A DNA stretch of 64,000 bases from Argentina anserina (taxonomy: Eukaryota; Streptophyta; Magnoliopsida; Rosales; Rosaceae), in assembly GCF_933775445.1 (NCBI RefSeq), contig NC_065878.1:8815395-8879394 (forward strand), written 5' to 3'. A program made the position numbers and the translations under genes. Shown here in pieces: positions 58,621-64,000 of the stretch. The notes under the pieces were generated by a model. The model was not told the DNA's origin. It worked only from the letters and a program-made list of their open reading frames with translations, and did no database searches. Numbering within the stretch: the stretch's first letter is position 1; the number at the start of each line of letters is the position of its first letter.

Positions 58621-59260
58621 CTCAAATATGGGCCCACGACGCTCTGTCAGAAAATAAAATAACGGTATTAACAAAGTTTAACTGAATTTACTATTGGAGA
58701 TACCAAAGTTGTAATAAAGTCTAAACATGAGACACCATTTTAATATTTGAGAAACCTTGGATACCAGAATGCATATAATAGAAAATTTGAGATACCATTC
58801 ATATAATTCTTTCTAGATAATAAAAAAATCAAAAAAGAAATAGATCAATAAGTTATTGCTGATGCCAGTTTGAATAAAAAATTGTGCAACTGTACACTTT
58901 CACATATATTGTTTGAATCTTCGTCATGATTTCTATTCGTTCCATTTCAAAATACGATGTGATATCACTAAATGAATTTATATATCAAACTGCTTCACAG
59001 GCCAGAGCCAGCAAATTTGAATCAAACAGTGAATAAAACGATAAGATTGAGTGTATTAATTCCAGGCTAGCTAGTTAGCTCATAGATAAAAACTGCCGGC
59101 CAACTTTATCTCTTATCTGTCTATCAAATTGCAAAATAGTACGCTCCATTACACCACCCTATTCATTTCTCTTTCCCCTTTTAATATTCACTGGAGCAAA
59201 AAATTCCCAGCTTTGTCAAATCAGATGCTTGAATATGTCACAGTGATCTTTAAATTTATT
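58621..59260. other. Sequence between the viral copy and KAO-2
   Basis: AT-rich; no gene or element is recognised. Homology to the KAO-1 upstream region has not begun. Confidence 0.45.
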
Positions 59261-59431
59261 CCATTTTTGTATGTTACAGCCCCATCCCTGTAGGACCATG
59301 ATCTAGGAGGTGTATATATATAATGGCAAACCGATAGAACCAGACAGAGGAAGAGATATCCAGGTGTCTGAGAGTCTGAGTTTCTCTCTGTAATCGTTTT
59401 CAATTTTCTGAGAGTAATCACAATCACAATC
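59261..59431 (+). promoter_or_regulatory. KAO-2 proximal promoter and 5' UTR
   Basis: A good TATA box, GTATATATATAATGG (59312-59326), lies about 110 bases before the ATG. The rest matches the KAO-1 promoter closely. Confidence 0.65.
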
Positions 59432-62400
59432 ATGGTGCTTTTGGGAGAAGTAGGGTTAGTGTTGGGTGACTCGGGTTCTATGTGGACTGTGGTTTTGGTC
59501 ACTGCAAGCTTCGTGGGTGTTCTACTGGCCTTGCAGTGGATCCTGGAGAATGTAAATTGGTGGCTCTATGAAACTAAGTTGGGGGAGATACAGTACTCTC
59601 TCCCACCTGGTGACTTGGGTTTGCCTTTCATCGGAAATATGTGGTCTTTCCTCAGAGCATTCAAGTCCCACAACCCTGATTCCTTCATCAACTCCTACGT
59701 TTCCAGGTATATTACCATTCACTATATACGAGTTCATAGTAATGTTTTTGTCAAATGAAATATTACTTGTACTCTCAGTTTAAGTGTGTCTGATGTCTGA
59801 TGTTTCTGTAACGTATAGCATATAGTTAATGTGAAATTTGAGGATAAAGCATGGAGTTTTTGGTTTTGATCGAAATAATATTTCACTAATGATGAATGGC
59901 ATATAGTTAACACTTAACATGAGAGTGCGAATGGCATCGTCCTTTTTCTGGGAATAATATCGGATATTTGTAAGACTTTGTTTATGATGTGAAACTTCCG
60001 TTTTCTCTGGTGTACACTAGTGTAAGGAACGTCAGCTAAAACAGCTCAGAGGCGCTAAGTAGGGTTCACCCACTACGGACAATGGGCGCATGCCTTACTT
60101 TTGAAGGGTTCCTACTTTCTCTGTTTTGAAAGTTGTCTGACCTTTTCTTTCAGAATAGAACTGGTTCCAAGTCTTGTAGTGCAAAAGCTGATGCCCCTTG
60201 AGGCCTTGAAGTACTTGCAAGTAGCAACTAGTTCTAGTGGGCATAATTTATAGTGAAATCACAATGTTTAGGGAAGCAGAGGAAAGTTGACACTATAGGG
60301 AAATGAAAATCAAGTTGCAACCTTGAGTATTAAGTTTTCAAAGTCCTGGATACATTGGCTAACTTCTTTGATTGCATGGGACGCAATTGATTATTCTATG
60401 TACAGTTTAGTTTCACTTTTCATATTCTTAAGGGTGGCTTTTCTATGCAAACGCAAAGAAGAATTTAGGTAAAGCTAAACAATAGACAAGTATCTGGGTG
60501 ATTTTCATCAATGTTTTAAAAAACTCGCCTAAAGGCTTGTATGAGGCTTAAAAAGCTCAAGACTTAGTTGAAAACGCCTCGCCTTTCTCAGGCGTAGAGG
60601 CGCAAAAAGCGTTCCACTAAGGCGCAAAAAAACGCACACCAAGGCGCAAAAAACAGGAAGGAAGCCGCATCACAGAACCCAAAGAGATCAAAACTTTATC
60701 AATTCGATAAACTAAGGACACAAACACGTTGATCGCGAAGTGGAGATGAGAATCTATACCGAGAACAACCCAATCGGTGGTCGGAGACGTCAGAAAACAC
60801 TGCAAATTCGCCGGAAGGAAATCTGGAACAGTCGGTGCTTCCCCTCTTCGATTCTCCCTTCTCCGGTGGCGGTAGGTCGAGGCACGACATGGGGAGGACC
60901 GCGGCGAGGATGAGGCCACAACGCGACTGGTGTGCTGGCCGAAGACGGCATGACGGCGGCGGAATCACGTCGGGATGTCGCGTGGTCGTTGGGTTGCAGA
61001 GGAATAAGGTCGGGAGCTCGATCTTTTTTTAGATAAAATGAAGCCTTTTGTTTTTCTTTCCAATATTAATCATAGCCAATATACTGATCCAATGGCTAGG
61101 ATTTAATTGATCAATTTATACGGCCAAGATCGCACTGTAACTAATTCCCATTTTCCAAATACACTCCTTATATTTTCAAAGCTTATTATAATAACTCTGG
61201 AACCTACAAACTTCTCCGAAAATTTCTACGTTCTCGTCGTAACATATACTTTAATATCATGCTCTTCGATCAACAGATTCACTTAATTGAAACTCACAAA
61301 TAATATTTTCGAACATTTACTGAATTAATCACCGAGATCGTAATATAATCACCATACGATCTCAACTAAGCTCGTCAATAATTCTGGGGCTTACAGTAGA
61401 TCAAGTTATGTTGGTAAACTTTTTGAATTGTATGGTTCTAGACTTTTGCTACTTTACTTAATATATGTATGCATGACAATTTATAAGCTATTCTTCAAAT
61501 AATATGTATAAGAATAATAGTTACACTTAAATAAGTTTATTTATTATTTATATGTCGCAAGACTTACGCCTTACGCTATAAGGTTCTATGCTCTTGGAAA
61601 AAACGCCTTAAGGTACGCCTTAGCGTTTTAAAACATTGATTTTCATTAGAGGATATGTGTAGATAATTGGTTGCCTATATGCTGCCTACCACTATAGTTG
61701 ATGGGGTGTTGGTCACACTCAATCTTGCTTGTTTATGCCCCACTTCTTTAGTCACCTTTAGATGATGTTTGGATTTGCATTATCAAAAGCAGATTTCTAT
61801 ATGGTTCATTTTAATCTAAATCACATCACTGAACAATGCAGATTTGGAAAAATTGGAATCTACAAGGCCTACATGTTTGGGTTTCCCAGTGTCATTTGCA
61901 CAGTGCCAGAAACATGTAAAAGAGTTTTGACAGATGATGACGCATTTAAGCCCGGGTGGCCTGTTTCCACTGTGCAGCTGATCGGAAAGAAATCATTCAT
62001 CGGCATCTCTTTTGAAGAGCACAAGCGTCTGAGAAAATTAACAGCAGCTCCGGTCAATGGTCATGAAGCATTGGCTGTGTACATGAAGTATATCGACGAT
62101 ATTGTTGTATCGTCTTTGGAAAAATGGTCGACCACGGGAGAGATAGAGTTTCTAACTCAAGTCAGAAAGCTTACTTTTAAGATTATTATGTATATCTTCC
62201 TCAGTTCAGAGAGTGAGCCTGCAATGGAGGCTCTAGAGAAAGAGTATACAGCACTTAACTATGGAGTTAGAGCCATGGCTATCAACATTCCCGGATTTTC
62301 TTACCATAAGGCACTTAAGGTAGAGGACTTACAAGTTGGTTTATGTTTCATCAAACGATTGTCTTATCTAACTTAAATCATTATATTTCAGGCACGGAAA

Positions 62401-63955
62401 AAGCTTGTTGCTATATTTCAAAGTATTGTGAATGACAGAAGAGCTGAAAAAAAGGCCAAAAATTTCTCGAAAAAGAAGCAAGATATGATGGATTCTCTAC
62501 TGGAAGTTGAGGATGAAGAAGGAAATAAACTTACGGATGAAGACATTATAGATATTCTGCTCATGTACTTGAACGCTGGTCATGAATCTTCAGGCCATAC
62601 CATAATGTGGGCTACAACTCACCTGCAACAACACCCAGAATATTTCCAGAAAGCCAAGGTACTTTTTTTCTTTCTTTTCTTCTTCTTCCTTGAATCTTGA
62701 GGGCTTACTATCCTCCTATTTTGTTTTTCTTTCGTCAATGTGCGGAAATACACTGATTCAGTCCATATGTAAGTAACTGTAGGCACATTTGACAGGAATA
62801 TGGCAGAATTCATTGTGTGTGCGCGCTTGTAAATACACGCATAATATTTGAGGCTAACATAGTGTACAGTATTATATCAAGTGTAAAACATATTGTCTTC
62901 TGGAAAAAGTTCCACTGGCTTGACTTATTTTTCTTTTTCGATTCAGTAAAAATGGTATTAGTTGCTTGAACCAATCATATCTAGTCTAAACTTTCTCCAA
63001 TGATCCCAAACTTCAACTTCCTAATCATGTTTAGCCAACTGCAGGCCGAGCAAGAAGCAATTTTGAAGAGGAGGCCACCAACTCAGAAGGGATTGAACCT
63101 CAAGGAATACCGAGAAATGGAATACCTTTCCAATGTACATATTAGCGGCTCCCCTTTCTCTTTTATTCAGACTACCAACGCATTTCACTAATCCTTTGAA
63201 ACTGTATAGGTGATTGATGAAACTCTTCGTGTTGTTTCTTTCTCACTTGTGGCTTTTCGAGAGGCAAAAAAAGATGTCAATGTGAACGGTGAGTTTTTTA
63301 TTTTATTTCTGTTATATGCATCCAATTAACTGAATTAAGGATACACGTTTTCTGTCATGAGTACCATTGCGTAAATGCACTCGAACAGAACATTTAATTA
63401 CTTAATGGCTTCAATACCAGGTTATATTATTCCCAAGGGGTGGAAAGTCTTAACATGGTTCCGGAGTGTTCACTTGGATTCTGAAATATATGAAAATCCA
63501 ATGGAGTTCAACCCTGATAGATGGACAGTAAGTTGTTTTCATTCACTGACAATTTGATAACTAAAATAGTTATACAGGTCAAGAATTTCTCATCGTATAT
63601 TTAATTGCTTTTACTGGTATAGAATTATACACCAAAACCAGCAACTTTTATGCCCTTTGGAGCTGGAAGCAGGCTGTGCCCTGGTAATGATCTTGCTAAA
63701 ATGGAAATTGGAATTTTCCTTCACCATTTTCTGCTCAACTACAAGTGAGTCATCTTGTAACCAATTCCTCCCCACAATCAGAATTGTGAATGTTTTGTTG
63801 TTTTCTAATCTTATGTATGACATTGGTGCTGCAGGCTAGAACGGCTTAATCCTGAGTGCCCATTAATGTACTTACCGCATTCGAGGCCAAAAGACAATTG
63901 CTTGGCAAGAGTCAGGAAAGTTACAACAGAGGAAGTCAGAGAAGTAAATACATGA
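59432..63955 (+). CDS. KAO: ent-kaurenoic acid oxidase (CYP88A), copy 2
   Basis: Same enzyme as copy 1. Exons: 59432-59706, 61842-62319, 62392-62658, 63045-63134, 63210-63288, 63421-63527, 63623-63744, 63835-63955 (1539 nt, 512 residues); all borders are GT-AG and exon lengths equal those of copy 1 except exon 1, which is 6 bases longer (QWILEN in place of KLET). It keeps [11 protein letters not shown] with the Pro, the I-helix [19 protein letters not shown] and the haem loop [11 protein letters not shown]. The reading ends EVNT then TGA, the ancestral end. Intron 1 (2.1 kb) holds a hAT-type element. It has the better core promoter and the more conserved protein, so I take it as the likelier main copy; expression data would decide. 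Confidence 0.93.
60509..61638. mobile_element. hAT-type element in KAO-2 intron 1
   Basis: The ends are CAATGTTTTAAAAAACTCGC and, inward from the right, CAATGTTTTAAAACGC. ATTTTCAT at 60501-60508 and 61639-61646 is a perfect 8-bp TSD. CAATG ends suit hAT elements such as Tag1. GCGCC/GGCGC motifs are clustered near both ends. The interior has no transposase; a GC-rich part (60790-61010) shows overlapping open frames without a known domain. KAO-1 intron 1 has the empty site (GATTTTCATTTGAGG, about 39716). Confidence 0.92.
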
Positions 63956-64000
63956 AAGGAGTGCTCTTGTTATTCCATAACCTATATGTTTAGCTTAGAC
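63956..64000 (+). other. KAO-2 3' UTR (start)
   Basis: Matches the KAO-1 3' flank at 45375-45410, displaced there by the inserted element. Confidence 0.6.

Noticed and set aside
60617..61032. Frames on both strands in the hAT element of KAO-2 intron 1
   Set aside because: No transposase or other domain; GC-rich non-coding interior is more likely.
1..64000. CRISPR array, bacterial operon or rRNA gene
   Set aside because: No regular spacer-repeat structure or rRNA sequence was seen, and the window is clearly plant nuclear.

Overview
The window is plant nuclear DNA. Evidence: split genes with GT-AG introns, Ty1/copia and Ty3/gypsy retrotransposons primed by initiator Met-tRNA, hAT and Mutator-like elements with target-site duplications (TSDs), and an integrated pararetrovirus. 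The genes read as a eudicot; a rosaceous plant is my impression, not something I could test. There is no CRISPR array, operon or rRNA gene.

The main host content is a tandem pair of cytochrome P450 genes of the ent-kaurenoic acid oxidase type (KAO, CYP88A; gibberellin biosynthesis). KAO-1 lies at 38270-44947 and KAO-2 at 59432-63955, both on + and both with eight exons that splice into one open frame (510 and 512 residues). About 14 kb of nested mobile DNA separates them. A small host gene of unknown function lies at about 21.2-23.9 kb, and a broken, possibly plastid-targeted gene at about 24.4-25.3 kb.

Layout: 64-2849, 5'-truncated LINE with TSD. 3207-11997, decayed Ty1/copia element on - with 184-bp LTRs and a perfect 5-bp TSD, itself invaded by a gypsy LTR from 3520. 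12.97-19.34 kb, Ty3/gypsy chromovirus on - with its 5' LTR but no 3' LTR. 20207-20877 and 24621-25179, hAT-type elements with 8-bp TSDs. 22101-22469, solo LTR in the intron of the small gene. 26399-31149, defective Ty1/copia on + with both LTRs. 31986-33450, lone gypsy LTR. About 34.4-37.0 kb, Ty1/copia pol remnant on -. 38.3-45.4 kb, KAO-1 with a 2.8-kb solo LTR in intron 1 and a terminal-inverted-repeat element at its stop codon. 45635-45977, short Mutator-like element. 46.4-51.0 kb, hAT fragment then a truncated gypsy element on +. 51.0-58.6 kb, endogenous pararetrovirus on -, split by a Pack-MULE-like element (54729-57866) that carries pieces of a VQ-motif (MKS1-like) gene and was itself split by a gypsy LTR (55347-57381). 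59.4-64.0 kb, KAO-2 with a 1.1-kb hAT-type element in intron 1.

The two KAO copies date the insertions in each other: each intron 1 keeps the empty site for the element in the other. In KAO-1 the last codon and the stop codon come from an inserted element. The gypsy, copia, LINE and viral copies all carry stops, frameshifts or deletions in key domains and look unable to move by themselves.
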